Assembly (NCBI GenBank): GCA_032718565.1
Contig: JAVGVS010000005.1
Span: forward strand, 121,001 to 185,000
Direction: 5' to 3'
Length of the DNA stretch: 64,000 nt
DNA from: Distichodus sexfasciatus
Taxonomy: Eukaryota > Chordata > Actinopteri > Characiformes > Distichodontidae
Both the position numbers and the translations under genes were made by a program. This document shows positions 21,696 to 32,997 of this stretch, in pieces. The notes under the pieces were generated by a model that saw only the letters and a list, made by a program, of their open reading frames with translations, did no database searches and had not been told where the DNA came from. Every line of letters begins with the position of its first letter. The stretch's first letter is position 1.

Positions 21696-22200
21696 CACAT
21701 AATCTCCATTAAGAGCTCATTAGTGTAATGGTGAAACAGAAGTAGACCAATATTTCAATTTTTCCATTTTTAGTTAAGAAGCAATGACTCTTCTACTACC
21801 TAATTATATTAAAATTGGGGGGAAATTTCTGATTGCATATTTAAAAAATTTATATGATATACAGTTATAAATATAGCACTAATCCTTCCTACAAGGAAAC
21901 GTTACAACACAAAGTAAGCGCTGCACAATTTTACCAGCACCGAAAAGGCATGCATTGTGCTCTTGAAGATTTCGACGGGTATTCCTAACGACAAAAAATA
22001 CATTTTAGAGTAATTAAAATACAAGAATCCTGTTTAATATCCCGTAATGTATTCAATGTACTGTTAACGCTTCCAGCAAGCTTATATTCACAAAGTAGTT
22101 TATTTATTTATTCGTTTTTTATGCAAATAAATAATAACGGAAAGCAATTACTTTGAAATGTGTGGGTGATTAGTGTCGAAGTCTTAAAGTAAATGAAATA
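21694..22200. other. AT-rich unique sequence
   Basis: No gene or named repeat; TTTATTTATTTATTCG near 22100. Confidence 0.4.
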
Positions 22201-22211
22201 TACATTCACCA

Positions 22212-22228
22212 AAAAAAAAAAAAAAAAA
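22212..22228 (+). repeat. poly(A) run
   Basis: About 17 A, then an AAAGAAAAG-type purine strip. Confidence 0.9.
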
Positions 22229-22239
22229 GGAAAGAAAAG

Positions 22240-22440
22240 AAAAAGAAACAAAAACGTAAGAAGCGTCAGACTGTCTGGATGTAAATGCGATGAGTGGGTG
22301 TCAGCGGTTCAGCGGAGAACAATTCATTATCATCATATTAGCATTCTTTTGTATTATGTGCATAGCAGAGCAACTCTAAAGTATGACTAATTAGTTTATC
22401 TAGGCAATATGGTGGCAGAATACACACGGGATGGCTCCTA
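22240..22440. promoter_or_regulatory. CNE-like block beside a CpG island
   Basis: Unique sequence with a GACTAATTAGTTTATC core (palindromic TAATTA homeodomain site), ATCATCATATTAGC, and a CAATATGGTGGC stretch. It abuts the CpG island that follows. Confidence 0.35.
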
Positions 22441-22880
22441 ACGCGGGGATATAGACGAGAAATCTGCCAACGCAGCGCAGCGGCTTCGCGACTCACTCTC
22501 TCTCTCGCGCGCGCGCCTTTACATATTGAGTCTCGCCGGCGCTGCTGTTCCGACCTGCGGGCTGTATAGCGTGTGACTGGGGGAGTGGGAGAGTGTGTGA
22601 GGAGGGAGTGAGGGTGGTTATAGGAGTTTTGTATCTCACTCTTCTCGGTTGTGAACGTTTCCACTGCTTCATCCTTGTGCTCACTGAAAACGTTGATCGA
22701 ATTCGCCAGACGAGGGGAAGCTCAGGGATTTGGTGAAAATTTGACAGAGTTGTGATGCGGTGCTGCGCGCGTCTCTCCCTCATTTACCGAACACTGACGA
22801 CGCTCGCTGACACGCACGCGCACGCGCACGCGCACAAGTCGGTCTGTCGCGCGCGCGAGTTGAAAATGACGAGGCGTCCT
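22440..22880. promoter_or_regulatory. CpG island
   Basis: Highest CpG density of the window: CGCGCGCGCGC at about 22506, (CACGCG)n-like repeats at 22808-22835 and CGCGCGCGAG at about 22850. The alternating purine-pyrimidine CG tracts favour Z-DNA. It is promoter-like, but no exon is recognisable on either side. Confidence 0.5.
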
Positions 22881-22934
22881 GAGGCCGTTGAAGATTAAAA
22901 AGAAAAATACGGAGAAGGATGAAATTCCAAAAAC

Positions 22935-23130
22935 AAACAAACAAAAAAACACTCAGAAATTTCGAGATTAAAGTCGTAGATTTACGACAAGAAAATGTTT
23001 TCTGAGCTTAAAAGTGGCAAAATTGTGAAAAAAAAAAACTTAAGAAATGAAAACTCGAGAAATATTCTCCGAGATTGTGAACGTCAATTTTCTTCTCGTA
23101 AATGTAAGACTTTAATCTTTAATCCCCCCT
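22935..23130. repeat. AAAGTCGTA / TTTACGA simple-type dispersed repeat
   Basis: Contains GAGATTAAAGTCGTAGATTT, TACGACAAGAAAATG and a diverged inverse (TTCTTCTCGTAAATGTAAGA then CTTTAATC). This resembles the 'ATAAAGTCGTAATATTACGA' repeats scattered in vertebrate genomes. Confidence 0.55.
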
Positions 23131-23379
23131 CAGTCAGCTCCATTAAAAAAGCTGCATATGGCCCTAACACGCTGTCGTAGAAAACACCTGTCAATGTAAA
23201 GAGAAAATAATAATAATATTGTGTGTTTTTATAAAAAATATTCATCATTTTTGGCACGCTACACTATACAATATTTTTAGAATGTTATTAAAAATGCTTA
23301 ATTAGAAACAATAACTTTGCAACTGTTAAGTCACTGAATAAAAGTAGTTAAAATAATTTTAGTTAGCTAATCCCCAAGA

Positions 23380-23542
23380 TTAGCACCAGTTCCTTATAAG
23401 CTATATATTTTACCTCAGCTTTTGAACTGTGTGAAGACCCTCACATACAAAAATGTCCTCACAAAGTTGCAAAAATCTGACAAATCTGAGGTTTTCCTAT
23501 CAAAGTGAAGCCAGTTACATCCTCATAATGAACTCGAAACAT

Positions 23543-23613
<71 letters not shown>
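23380..23613 (+). repeat. dispersed telomere-like repeat ending in a long CA microsatellite
   Basis: ACATACAAAAATGTCCTCAC, AAAATCTGACAAATCTGAGG and TTACATCCTCATAATG match the distal half of the other copies. It runs into about 70 bp of pure (CA)n at 23543-23613, the longest CA tract in the window. Confidence 0.75.
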
Positions 23614-23614
<1 letters not shown>

Positions 23615-25065
23615 GACAATCTCTTTCCACTCAACAAAGCCTCATAAATCAACATTTTCAGCTTCAAAACAGCTCAAACTAGACTATGGCATCAGCCCCT
23701 CATCAATATTGATGTGTGGGTGTGTGTTTGTGTGTGTGTGGCTCTGCGTTGGGTTGTGATAACGAGCTCCATTATGAGCTGAGGGAGTAGTGTGGTGAAG
23801 AACTCAGGCGCCACGCTGACGCTCGCTTTAATAGGTGATGATGCTTTAAAAAAAAGAAAAAAGAAGCTCTACAGACCCACAGCCATACGACGAGGACAGC
23901 GAGGCTCTGGCCTTAAACACCGTCTTACATCCAGATATTACACCTGACTGCAGAGCAGGATAAAAACTGTACATTGCATTATAACTGTACAGATTTAGTT
24001 CTGTACACACTATATCTGATGCTGGGTTGGGTAACTTCACATTGCTCATCCCCATCCCAGACGTCCAGAAAAGTATATATATACTTGTTTGATCTTTTCC
24101 AGATCCATCTCATCACATATTTATCGAGAACATTATGAACTGACTCAGGTGTGTCAGAGCAGGTAAAGGTCAAGTGTTGTGCTATTTTTTATTTTTTTTT
24201 TAGATTGTCAGCCACAAAACAGTCCTATATGAATAAGCCCACAGCTCTTCGGTGCAAAGCAGGTCATGTTAAAAATAACTTCGCAAAAAAGATCAAAAGA
24301 GAAAGGGGGAAAACAGATAAAGATGTGTTCACAAGCCATGTTTAAATTTCCCCATTCAATGAACCTCACAAAGTTTTTGGACTAAATTCACATTTAAAAT
24401 ACATTTTTGAGGTTTCTAAGAACACATTACATTAAGCACAGTTCCAAGTCCGACACTAAAACTAAATTCTTGTTGTAAATTCTATCCAAATGTGCTAACA
24501 ATAAAGAAATCTTTATATAGTGTTTCCATCTTGTAGCATAGATATTTTTTTTCACAAGCATTAAATATAGTGAAAGTATCTGAATTAACAATAACAAGTC
24601 TAGAATTTGCCTTTATAAACTGCAAAAGTGTACAATAGATACTTTTCTGCCTGTTTTGTTTGTATATTTGTTTTTTTTTAAATGTCGAATAAATATTTTT
24701 TTTATTTGCATAGGGACAATAAAATGCGCTCAATCTAAAATAGAGGATGTCTTGGGTTTTATGCAATAAAATGAATGTAAAAAAAATAAATCTGTCAATA
24801 CAAAACTCAACATGCTAATCTTGCAAATAAACATTTTAGTGACCAATAATTGATTATTTTGAACAAGAATATGTATACAAATATGTATACATTACACAGA
24901 AGTCCCAAATTGTGTAATATATATATATATATGATTATATTGATGTTTTCTGTCTCACATTTAATTATACCTTTTTATTTCACAATATAAAGCAGTGACA
25001 CTTAGCATGTTATATATTTTACCAAGACAGTGTTTTTAATATTAATTTATTTGTGTAGCAACACA
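23614..25065. other. AT-rich stretch, nothing recognised
   Basis: About 1.4 kb of low-GC sequence with poly-T runs and AT dinucleotide strips (about 24921-24935). Short frames are chance. Confidence 0.4.
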
Positions 25066-25071
25066 TAAGTT

Positions 25072-25144
25072 AATCAGGATCAAGGCATTTTTTCTGATTG
25101 TAATATTCACTCTTACAATCAGAAAAAATGTCTTAATCCTGATC
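25072..25144. repeat. hairpin with 32-bp arms and a 9-nt loop
   Basis: The arm at 25072-25103 (AATCAGGATCAAGGC onward) is the inverse of 25113-25144, with three differences; one (G/U on the plus-strand transcript) can still pair. Either strand's transcript would fold into a long stem. It could be a tiny foldback element or a small-RNA-like precursor. Confidence 0.8.
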
Positions 25145-25149
25145 AGTAT

Positions 25150-25480
25150 TCATTGTTCATTGCTGAGCGCGTGAACTTGTTTGTTAAAATCGTGCGACGA
25201 CGGCATTGCGCCCCGACGCCTTGCTGCACCCTGGCGAGGCCTTGCGAGGTCGGCCGCCTCTGCCGGCGAGCAAAGCGCCTATTTCCGCTGTATATTTAGA
25301 GCTGACAGATTGCTGTGTACACCGGCAGAGTTTTTCCCTCTGACTTACGCAACCTTTTCTCTTCCCTTCTGCTTTCAGTAGGTACCGTAATGAGGCCTGT
25401 GGAGAGAGAGAGCAAACTTCTCCAGAGAGGAGGAGGCGATAAAGCTGCTCTAAAGCAGCCGTCACGCTGAAAGTGGAGAG
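25150..25480. promoter_or_regulatory. CpG-rich CNE-like block
   Basis: CpG dense at 25170-25280 (CGTGCGACGACGGCATTGCG), then a strip with a strong acceptor-like TTCCCTTCTGCTTTCAG at about 25363-25379. Both frame directions show no recognised domain. Confidence 0.35.
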
Positions 25481-25497
25481 ACGCGAGAGCTTTAATG

Positions 25498-25830
25498 GTG
25501 TGTGTGTGTGTGTGTGTGTAGGTGTATATGGGTATGTTTTCAGGTATTTGTGAGGACCTGATTGTCCCCTAAAGGAGAACCTGAAATTTGCCCAATTTTG
25601 GGTCTCTGTGAGGACACTTTTGTACGTGAGTGCCGGTCATCATAAAATAATGTTTTATAGCAAGATTTCAGGTTTTATGATAAAACTAAAAGAAGAAAAA
25701 GATTTGCTTTTGATTACTGAGGTTAGGTTTAGGGATAGACGGACAATAGTTTAATTTACATCTATACATTATGGGAGTCAATGGAAGTACCTTGCCAAGA
25801 CGGCAAGTTGCAGCTCTGTTAGTTGTGGGT
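25498..25830 (-). repeat. dispersed telomere-like repeat, inverted copy
   Basis: Begins with (GT)n at 25498-25521. GTGAGGACCTGATTGTCCCC, TGATTACTGAGGTTAGGTTT and ATTATGGGAGTCAATGGAAG are the reverse complements of landmarks in the 9040 and 57660 copies. Confidence 0.75.
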
Positions 25831-26300
25831 GTGTTTGTATTCCGTTGTTACATCATATGTTAAAGCATCAAACTCTAGATCTTTTTTTGTCTTGGGAAAT
25901 AAAAATTAACAGTGATATTAAAAACCATAAGGGTTGAGTAAGTCACGTGCTAGATCTTTGCCGACCCAAAAAAGCTCAAACGAGTCTGATCTTAAGATTT
26001 CGCTCTAATACCCCATACCCCTCCTTGCTCCATCTCTCTCCGTCAGCGCGACCATGAAACAGATTTTTTTCTGTTCTTTTTTTTGATAGGGACTCCAACT
26101 GGGAAGCTAAGCCTTCATCGCTCAGCACCCTGCCATTTGGCAGTGCTGGGGGACGGTGGCCATTTTGTGTGAGCACTGGAGGAGACGGGAGCAGCAGCAG
26201 GTAGAGCAGAAGCCTTCACATGACAGAGGCTTCATCAGACTAACACACTCCCTCAGGACGGGAAAAAGTGGAGGGGAAGAGATAGAAAAGATGACCCTGA
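25831..26300. other. unique sequence
   Basis: No gene recognised. AGCAGCAGCAGG near 26190 is a short simple strip. Confidence 0.35.
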
Positions 26301-26309
26301 CAGCACATG

Positions 26310-26409
26310 GTGACACACACACACAAATGCATGCACACAAGCACATGCAGCCACTCCAAAGTACAATTTTACACATCAATACATGTGCACTTGCACACAA
26401 AGACACAGA

Positions 26410-26442
<33 letters not shown>
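26310..26442 (+). repeat. CA microsatellites
   Basis: (CA)n at 26310-26325 and 26413-26442 in CA-rich surroundings. Confidence 0.9.
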
Positions 26443-26444
<2 letters not shown>

Positions 26445-26539
26445 ATGTGCATCTCCACTGTATTGTCCCTCTCAATCTATCTCTCTTTGGGTCCGGATGA
26501 ACAAGACAAACCTCGGCAATACGTTTCTCAGTGACCCAC

Positions 26540-26880
26540 ACGACCCGGTCAGAGTCGAGGAGTTTCCGCATTAATAATGCAACAAGAATTAGTCTAATTT
26601 ATCCGCCCTCTTAACCAAGCACTCGACAGAACAGCAATTATTGGAAAAATCCAATGACAATTCATAAGGCTCCATGCCAGCCCCTGAAGGATCTTGCGCA
26701 TGACATGCTGGGTCTGAATTGTCATTTATGTATGTCAGACGTTCAAGCCCATCTGGCTGAATTTATATTACTCAAAGACGTTATGATTCAAGAGCTTGCG
26801 TTTAAAAAACAAAATTTAAGTCGTAGTAAAAATATGGAAAAATTGATTAATTTTTTGGCAAATAAATAGGAGTAAAATGA
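26540..26880. promoter_or_regulatory. CNE-like unique block
   Basis: Starts near GCATTAATAATGCA (a palindromic ATTAAT site) and continues about 330 bp in unique sequence with TCTAATTTATCC, AGCAATTATTGG and ATTGTCATTTATG. A 71-codon plus-strand frame (26654-26869) crosses it but resembles no family I know. Texture favours a regulatory element. Confidence 0.35.
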
Positions 26881-27299
26881 CAATTTTAATGGAAAAAGAA
26901 AACTTATTTTTTCTTAATTGGACATATTATTTAGTATTATGCAACGAAAATATATTTGTGACAAATTACATCTGAATATAAATTGTTCCAAAAATATGTG
27001 GCGATTACAACAGGGTTATGAAATTGAATATTTTAAGAATTTTCACTTATTAATTATGGGTAGAAAAAAAAAAAAATATGGCTCAATGTCTTAAGAGTTA
27101 AAATAAAAGGAATAAAAGGATGGACTGAGGGAGAAATGTTTTATTTAATTTCATCCACTCCTATTTCAAGTCCCATTCTAATTATTCCCAGTTCCATATG
27201 TATGATTACAGAGTGGTGTTTTCTTTACAACTAACTGAATAAATCATAACGTATGATTGGTTGGTTAAACGTTGGTTTAAAATGTATATTGTTTAATGT
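26881..27299. other. AT-rich unique sequence
   Basis: Poly(A)-like AAAAAAAAAAAAATATGG near 27066. No other feature. Confidence 0.4.
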
Positions 27300-27497
27300 A
27301 TATTTTAGTATTTCTACTTATTTATTGTCTATCCCATGTGCCTAGTCGTGCCACTGCCTATTTATTCTCTGTTCTACTGTTCTTTGTTTGTTTGCACTGG
27401 AAATAACCTGGAGCCACGTCGTCTCGTCTCTCTATGTATCTGTACAGTATATAGCAGAGATGACAATAAAGTTGACTTTGACTTTGACTTGTATAAA
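27300..27497 (+). mobile_element. LINE 3' end, copy 2
   Basis: Matches the reverse complement of 7745-7960. It ends ATGACAATAAAGTTGACTTT followed by tandem GACTTTGACTTG, a 3'-terminal short repeat typical of fish CR1/L2-like LINEs. The AATAAA serves as a polyadenylation signal. Confidence 0.8.
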
Positions 27498-27589
27498 CAT
27501 GAACCAATAACCAAATAGTAACCTAAAAATAATGAACAGCTTTTTTCCACACTTTTGATCTAAATTAATTGACGGCAACTCTGTAGCTC

Positions 27590-27960
27590 CTGTTGGTCAT
27601 TTCCAGTTAGAAAGATCTCTATTACACCCTCGCTGGCATTAATTTCTGCTTTTCTCTAACCTGATGGTAATTGTTATTGTCAGTTTGCTAACAGCTGAAA
27701 GAAGGAAAGAGCAGAATAAACCCGCAGAGATCACATCGCCGGTGAGAACAAAAAGCATGTTACATAAAACCCAGTGGATAAATTGAGTTGACAGTGTGAA
27801 ATCATGATTCAGCTACTATCCATTCACATTCAGAGAGCTGAATTGTTCACTTCTAACAGACATGCAACAGCTGAATGTTTGCACTTTGGACAGTTTTTTC
27901 CTGCTTGTTTATGTGCTGTGTGCGTGAAATAATCACATCAGTGCCATAATGTGACAAGAC
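27590..27960. promoter_or_regulatory. CNE-like unique block
   Basis: Balanced unique sequence with GGCATTAATTTCTGC, GATGGTAATTGTTATTGTC (a SOX-like ATTGTT adjoining a TAATTG core) and AACAGCTGAAAG (E-box CAGCTG). Untested. Confidence 0.35.
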
Positions 27961-28029
27961 TTCTTTTTAACTCACCAAAGACCTCTTTAAGCCCAAATTA
28001 AGTACTGCAAAACTAAAAATTTGTGCTCA

Positions 28030-28345
28030 TCTTTACTACACACCATTAACAGGGCTGGTTTCCTCTCTCTCTCATCCTCTTCCTCTATACGAGTAAGGTC
28101 ACAGCGTGGCTACGTCTCACGGCGGGTGAGGAGAGAGAAACATACACAGCGATTAGGCCTGATGCCTGATCAAGCCATTACTCCAAGGTAAAATGATCTA
28201 TTTCCCATCAGCCAAAGTTCGCAAACACCCGCCGCTCGGATAATGACCCTCATAAGGATTGTCCTCGGTAGAAGAAAAAGCCGGACGAAGCTGTACTCAG
28301 CGCTGCATGAGGATTCCCAACTACTGAGATCAATTTTCTCGTTGA
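28030..28345. promoter_or_regulatory. CNE-like unique block
   Basis: Unique sequence including GATTAGGCCTGATGCCTGAT and CGCTCGGATAATGACCC. Low confidence. Confidence 0.3.
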
Positions 28346-29035
28346 GATGCATGCTGATATATTCTTCACTCTATTGAATTTGTTGGGGTTTTTTTTAACA
28401 CATCTATCCTGCGTCCAGGAAAATGGGCTGACTGAGAAAATAGGGAAAACATAACAAAAACAAAAACACAATCTGCTGCATCAAGATGGCTTTACCGAGT
28501 CATGAAATCTGGTTCATAACGAGACATTTGACTTGTGAGCATTTTAAGAAATATCAAATTATTTTGGTACAAAAACTGGACAATCCCATTTGTATGCAAC
28601 AATTTAAATACTAATGAAATTCCAAACAAAGTAAAGCCTTAATTATTTTTGTCTGTGCATATTATCTTCATATGAAAATGTATTTCATAAATAACTCATT
28701 TAAGATATGACCAATAGTTTCTATTGTTAATCTGTGTTTTGAACCCTTGACCAGCATCAAAGTAGTAATTAACCACCATGAACCAGATTAACATCCATAC
28801 CAATCATCTGTTCATTCTTCTTTTTTTTTTCCAAATGAGGAGAGTCTCATTCTTCCACCACTCCCATAATCAGTCTAGTGAAATCTTATTACTAAGCTCT
28901 CGTCAGGGTCATTTTCTTCAAATGTAATGATTTTTTTCAAAATATGCAAAATTATGTTGTCTGCTTTACTGAAAAATTAAGTATCTAGTATCTATCCAAC
29001 TCTGTTCGTTAAGATAGAGTTTGCATTTTTGTTCT
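28346..29035. other. AT-rich stretch, nothing recognised
   Basis: No gene or repeat family identified. Confidence 0.4.
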
Positions 29036-29039
29036 TGGT

Positions 29040-29185
29040 ATTTCAGTGGTTAAGACACTCACCTCTGGACCAAGAGGGCTCTCTGGGTGCCTGAGCAAGA
29101 CCATTAGCCCCAACATGCTAACAGGGAAACTGTCCTTGAAATTTGCCATTGAAGAGCATCTGCTAAATGCTGTAAATGTACGTTC
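29040..29185 (+). mobile_element. SINE family C (UnaL2-type tail), copy 1
   Basis: Runs from a tRNA-like head remnant (TGGTTAAGACACTCACCTCT) through GCCTGAGCAAGACCATTAGC to the tail GAGCATCTGCTAAATGCTGT plus TAAATGTA. The CTGCTAAATG tail with a TGTAA-type repeat is the 3' signature of UnaL2-class LINEs and their partner SINEs. Confidence 0.75.
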
Positions 29186-29429
29186 TGTTTTTTTTGTATG
29201 GACACTCTAAATTATAAACTGAGTCTGTAATTTATTTTGAACATAGACTCCCGAAGTACACAGAAAAAAACACGGTAACTAACTGCATCAAATACATTCT
29301 ACTGTGCAATATTTGAGCTGTATATTTAATCTATTACATAATTTATAATTTATATTTTATATATAGAGAGACAAGTTTTCTTCAAGTTTCTAAGAAACGA
29401 ATAAGTAATTTTTCTCAACATGTGGAAGA
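29186..29429. other. AT-rich sequence before the duplicated block
   Basis: No recognised feature. Confidence 0.4.
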
Positions 29430-29700
29430 TTTTTCAATAGATAAATGCTTAACTAAACAGTTCTGAGTGGTTAACAAACCAAACTTAGACTACATTTAGG
29501 CATTTTTCCACTGTAAAAAACAAGCAAACAGAAAGTAAACAATTACTGACTCGCCAAACTAGTTTCTCAATTTTCTGATTATTAATGTAAATTTCATGTA
29601 AATTTAAACTCACAGCAAAGTGGATCATCTTCAGATTTTTTTTATCATTGAAATTATTCATAGTCATAAAAAGAAAGCGTTTGAGCTTGTTTGATAGTGT
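29430..29700 (+). repeat. direct non-coding duplication, copy A
   Basis: Shares ATAAATGCTTAACTA, AACTTAGACTACATTT, the AAAGAAAGCGTTTGAG/ATGTTTGAT motifs and their order with 31266-31553. Divergence is high, so the duplication is old or the element is a degraded transposon. Confidence 0.65.
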
Positions 29701-29739
29701 CCAGCATATGTGTGATCTGAAACACACTGAGGATGAGTA

Positions 29740-29920
29740 AACACAGGCTTGTTCTCAAGGACGCGGCTCTAATTGGTGCTGTGTGTTAGATTAAGGATGC
29801 GGGGGTTTCACTTTGATGCAGTGAAGGCCTGTGCGAAGGCCCGAGGCCGAACACTGGCGTGGGCGAAGGGAATGTTTAAGGCTTTGCCTCTGTTCTCACA
29901 CTGTACCTGCCCTCAAATGT
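29740..29920. promoter_or_regulatory. CNE-like unique block
   Basis: GC-richer than its flanks (GAAGGCCCGAGGCCGAACAC), with GGCTCTAATTGGTGC. Lies directly after duplication copy A. Confidence 0.3.
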
Positions 29921-30747
29921 TATTACATATATAATTGGGTGCCCATTACTACAGAGACACACATCGCAATGTTCTGTCCTGAGATTAATGTCTACACATT
30001 TAGTTCCTATATGTAGAGCTTTTAACATTCATTTATAAATTAAAAAATAACGTTTTATGGATATTACTGAATATTACGTGCATCCTAGCAACAGAAGTTT
30101 CTTTGTTGTAGCTTGCTAAAAAACAAACAAACAAAAAAATGTTCCTCCGTAGCAGACAATGTGCTGTTCCGAACTGTATGAATCATCTAATAGCAATAAT
30201 AACGACCGTTTGGATGTTGTGTCCAAGCCGCCACTGGTCTGGTTTACATTAGCTCAGTTAGGAATCTCATCATCAGAAATCAAACATTACAAGCATGAGA
30301 AAATGCACCAGACAAACCAGAGCAGCAAAAATGTACCAATTTGTTACAGCTTACAGACTTGAAATAGAATACAGATCAAATTTGAGTCTTGACGATGAAA
30401 TGAATGTATGCCTTATAGGAAACGTTTCACATTTTCTTTGTTGTCCATTATTTGCTTGAAATTGCGATTCAATTGACAAACATTTTTCATGACCGTATCC
30501 CCAGTGGAATAACAGCAGGCCTCAAGATACTTTTGGGGTAATACTTGTAACTGAACAAAAGTGAAATACTGATGTAACAGACTCTTAGTAGATATATGCC
30601 ACCAATCTGATGTGCTAAAACTTGTTTTTGAGATAATACCAGCAAAAAGTTGCTAAGATTGATATTAATGTAAGTAATATATGAACCAGATCTGAATTAC
30701 ACTGTAGAACCACAGTTTTAATATGATTACATATTAGTTTGTGCTTA
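29921..30747. other. AT-rich sequence
   Basis: No gene or repeat recognised. Confidence 0.4.
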
Positions 30748-30955
30748 TTTGTTATTGTGAACACAGTATAGCACAACACACAGTGCACCACAGCGAAATG
30801 TGACCTCTGTATTTGACCTATTCGTGAGGGAGCAGTAGGCAGCTGACATGCAACCAGGTAGCAGAGCTTGCTCAAGAGAACCTCAGCGGTACCTTTACCG
30901 GTCAAGGACTTGAAATGACAACCCTCAGATCAACTCGCTAGCCGTTACGATATAA
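30748..30955 (-). mobile_element. SINE family A, copy 3
   Basis: In minus orientation: GTTATTGTGAACACAG tail side, CACCACAGCGAAATGTGACC, AACCTCAGCGGTACC, and a head near CTCGCTAGCCGTTACG. Diverged but full-length in outline. Confidence 0.8.
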
Positions 30956-31265
30956 AAAATGTATTGTTGTCCGGTTCTCTGGCTCCAGCACTGAGCCACT
31001 GAGTACGGCTCTTAAGCACAAGTTGCACAGGGAGACTACATAAAATTCTACATAAATTCTACATAAAAGCATCTTAGAGCCATAAAGATGAATACCAAAT
31101 GATAGGACTTAGATAGAGTAAGATAAAGTTTAGGGCTACAATACTAAACACAGTAAGAGAAGCTAAAACAGGACATGTAATGTATATAGTCAGTTTTGTG
31201 TTATATAAAATGTAATATACAGTACTTCCTTAATAAATTTCACTGTTCATAATTACTATATTCAT
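30956..31265. other. AT-rich sequence
   Basis: Short echo TAAAATTCTACATAAATTCTACATAAAA near 31043. No gene. Confidence 0.4.
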
Positions 31266-31553
31266 AAAATTTCTATGAATAAATGCTTGACTATACAGTG
31301 CCTATTAGTTAACTAAGATGAAACATAGACTACATTTCATTCTTTTTCATCAGTAGAAAAATACGAAATCAGAAAGGGAACAATTACAGCATACAGACTT
31401 ATCAAGATGGGCACAAAAGCTATTTTTCTAAGCATTAATATAGTTTTAGGAACATTTTAAACAAACATAAAAAATGTTCAAATTCAGATGCTCTTATATT
31501 TTAAATTATTGTCAATAATAAAAGAAAGCATTTGAGTATGTTTGATATTTTAT
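31266..31553 (+). repeat. direct non-coding duplication, copy B
   Basis: Partner of 29430-29700 about 1.84 kb downstream. Shared landmarks are ATGAATAAATGCTTGACTA, AACATAGACTACATTT and AAAGAAAGCATTTGAGTATG. Confidence 0.65.
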
Positions 31554-31739
31554 GGATAATTTACCAGTATTATCTCAATGTCCCTGCTGAAGGATAATAT
31601 AGCAAATACATGACTTTTAGATGGCTGTGTAGATATAAACACATCGAATTTACAGACGTAAAATCCCTTATGTAAAGATCTATGCTAAAGCCACAAAAGA
31701 AAAGGCAACAATTTTGGAAAAGTTTCTTCCCATTAGAAG

Positions 31740-32050
31740 TTACACAGAGCTGGTGTGAGGTTTAACGTTAAACGTCAGAAGCCCAGATCCTTAGCATTGA
31801 CAGTCAGGCCTCATCGTAGCGGCCGTGGGTTTGTGAAGAGGTTAGGCCTGAGTTGCTTGGGGCCGTGTTGCCGGTACACACACTTTGGCCCATGCTCTTG
31901 ACGCGACGCTCCCCCCACATCCCGAGCCGAGCCCTGCGCACCAGGCTGCAGTTCAAAGCCGGTGTATTTACTGTCAGAGTCCATTACACGCTTCCCACTG
32001 GAATCTCCTTTAACAACAGTGCGTTAGGCGAGGGCTGCAGAGCCGTGTAA
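31740..32050. promoter_or_regulatory. CpG-containing CNE-like block
   Basis: About 300 bp of unique GC-rich sequence (ATCGTAGCGGCCGTGGG; TTGACGCGACGCTCC) with AACGTTAAACGT. It ends at the left arm of the inverted duplication. Confidence 0.35.
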
Positions 32051-32236
32051 GAGGCCAACAAATGAGGGATGTTTGCTGAACTTCTTTCAAAGGTTGTAGA
32101 TGGCGGCTTTGATCAAGACTGTGCACGGGTGACAACTGGTTTTATTATATTTTCTGTTAGAAGATTTGGGTGTGTTTTTGTATGCTGAGGTTACACACTG
32201 AGAAAGAGGCTTCAAAGTGCCTCCAGCTGTGGATGT
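32051..32236 (+). repeat. inverted duplication, left arm
   Basis: Inverse partner of 37229-37420. Shared runs are GTGACAACTGGTTTTATTAT, TTACACACTGAGAAAGAGGC, TTCAAAGG(TTGTAGA) and AGCTGTGGATG. Confidence 0.85.
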
Positions 32237-32290
32237 GTACGGAAAGACCCTCACCGTGAGGGCAACACATGAGTCTTGACCAGGCAGGTG

Positions 32291-32297
<7 letters not shown>

Positions 32298-32331
<34 letters not shown>

Positions 32332-32343
32332 AGAGAGAGAGAG
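32298..32343 (+). repeat. GA microsatellite
   Basis: (GA)n with one interruption. Confidence 0.95.
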
Positions 32344-32779
32344 TGATATATCTATATCTATGGTTCTGTAGGTATCAATGGCATATGTAACACATCCACA
32401 GTCAATTTGTTAAACAAAGGAACTAAACATTTTTTATAATTTTAACTTTTATAACTTTTTAACACTTAAGTCACTAATTGTTTCAGATCTGAAATATTAG
32501 CTGCTCATCATCCAAACAACTTGCAGCATATGTCCCAATCCTTGTTCAGACTGGGGTTGTGAGGTCTACAGAATTGTGAGACCAAATTTATTTGATTCAA
32601 CCCAAATTAGTCAACTTATTATCTTATGAGCAAATTGTACTTTACTTGTGACATCTTCTAAATTGCCAGCTTTTATTACAGAACCTATTAATTAGATAGC
32701 AAACCAAACAGATGGTATTTGCCATTTGAGACAATGTAATACTTTTTTGATAGTTGTTATTTTTGGACTATCAAGTTAA
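32344..32779. other. AT-rich sequence
   Basis: No gene or named repeat. Confidence 0.4.
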
Positions 32780-32997
32780 GTGAGTGAATGATTATTTGTC
32801 ATTGTGACAAAGATCACCAACATTGGAATGTGACCTCTGCATCCATAAAGGAGCAGTAAGCAATTATAGAGCAGCAGGGTAGCAGTGCCTTGTTCATAAG
32901 TACCTCAGTGGTACCTTTAACGGTCTGGGACTTAAAGCGGTCACACTTGGTGATCATGGAGCCAACTCACTAACCTTTACAATACAGGCTGCCCCAA
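32780..32997 (-). mobile_element. SINE family A, copy 4
   Basis: Minus orientation: ATTATTTGTCATTGTGAC tail, AAGTACCTCAGTGGTACC, and a diverged head near CTAACCTTTACAATACAGG. Confidence 0.75.

Noticed and set aside
23453..23759. frames of Thr-His repeats
   Set aside because: A translation of the long CA microsatellite.
26654..26869. 71-codon frame as a small gene
   Set aside because: No recognised family. The block has enhancer-like composition and no promoter or splice context.
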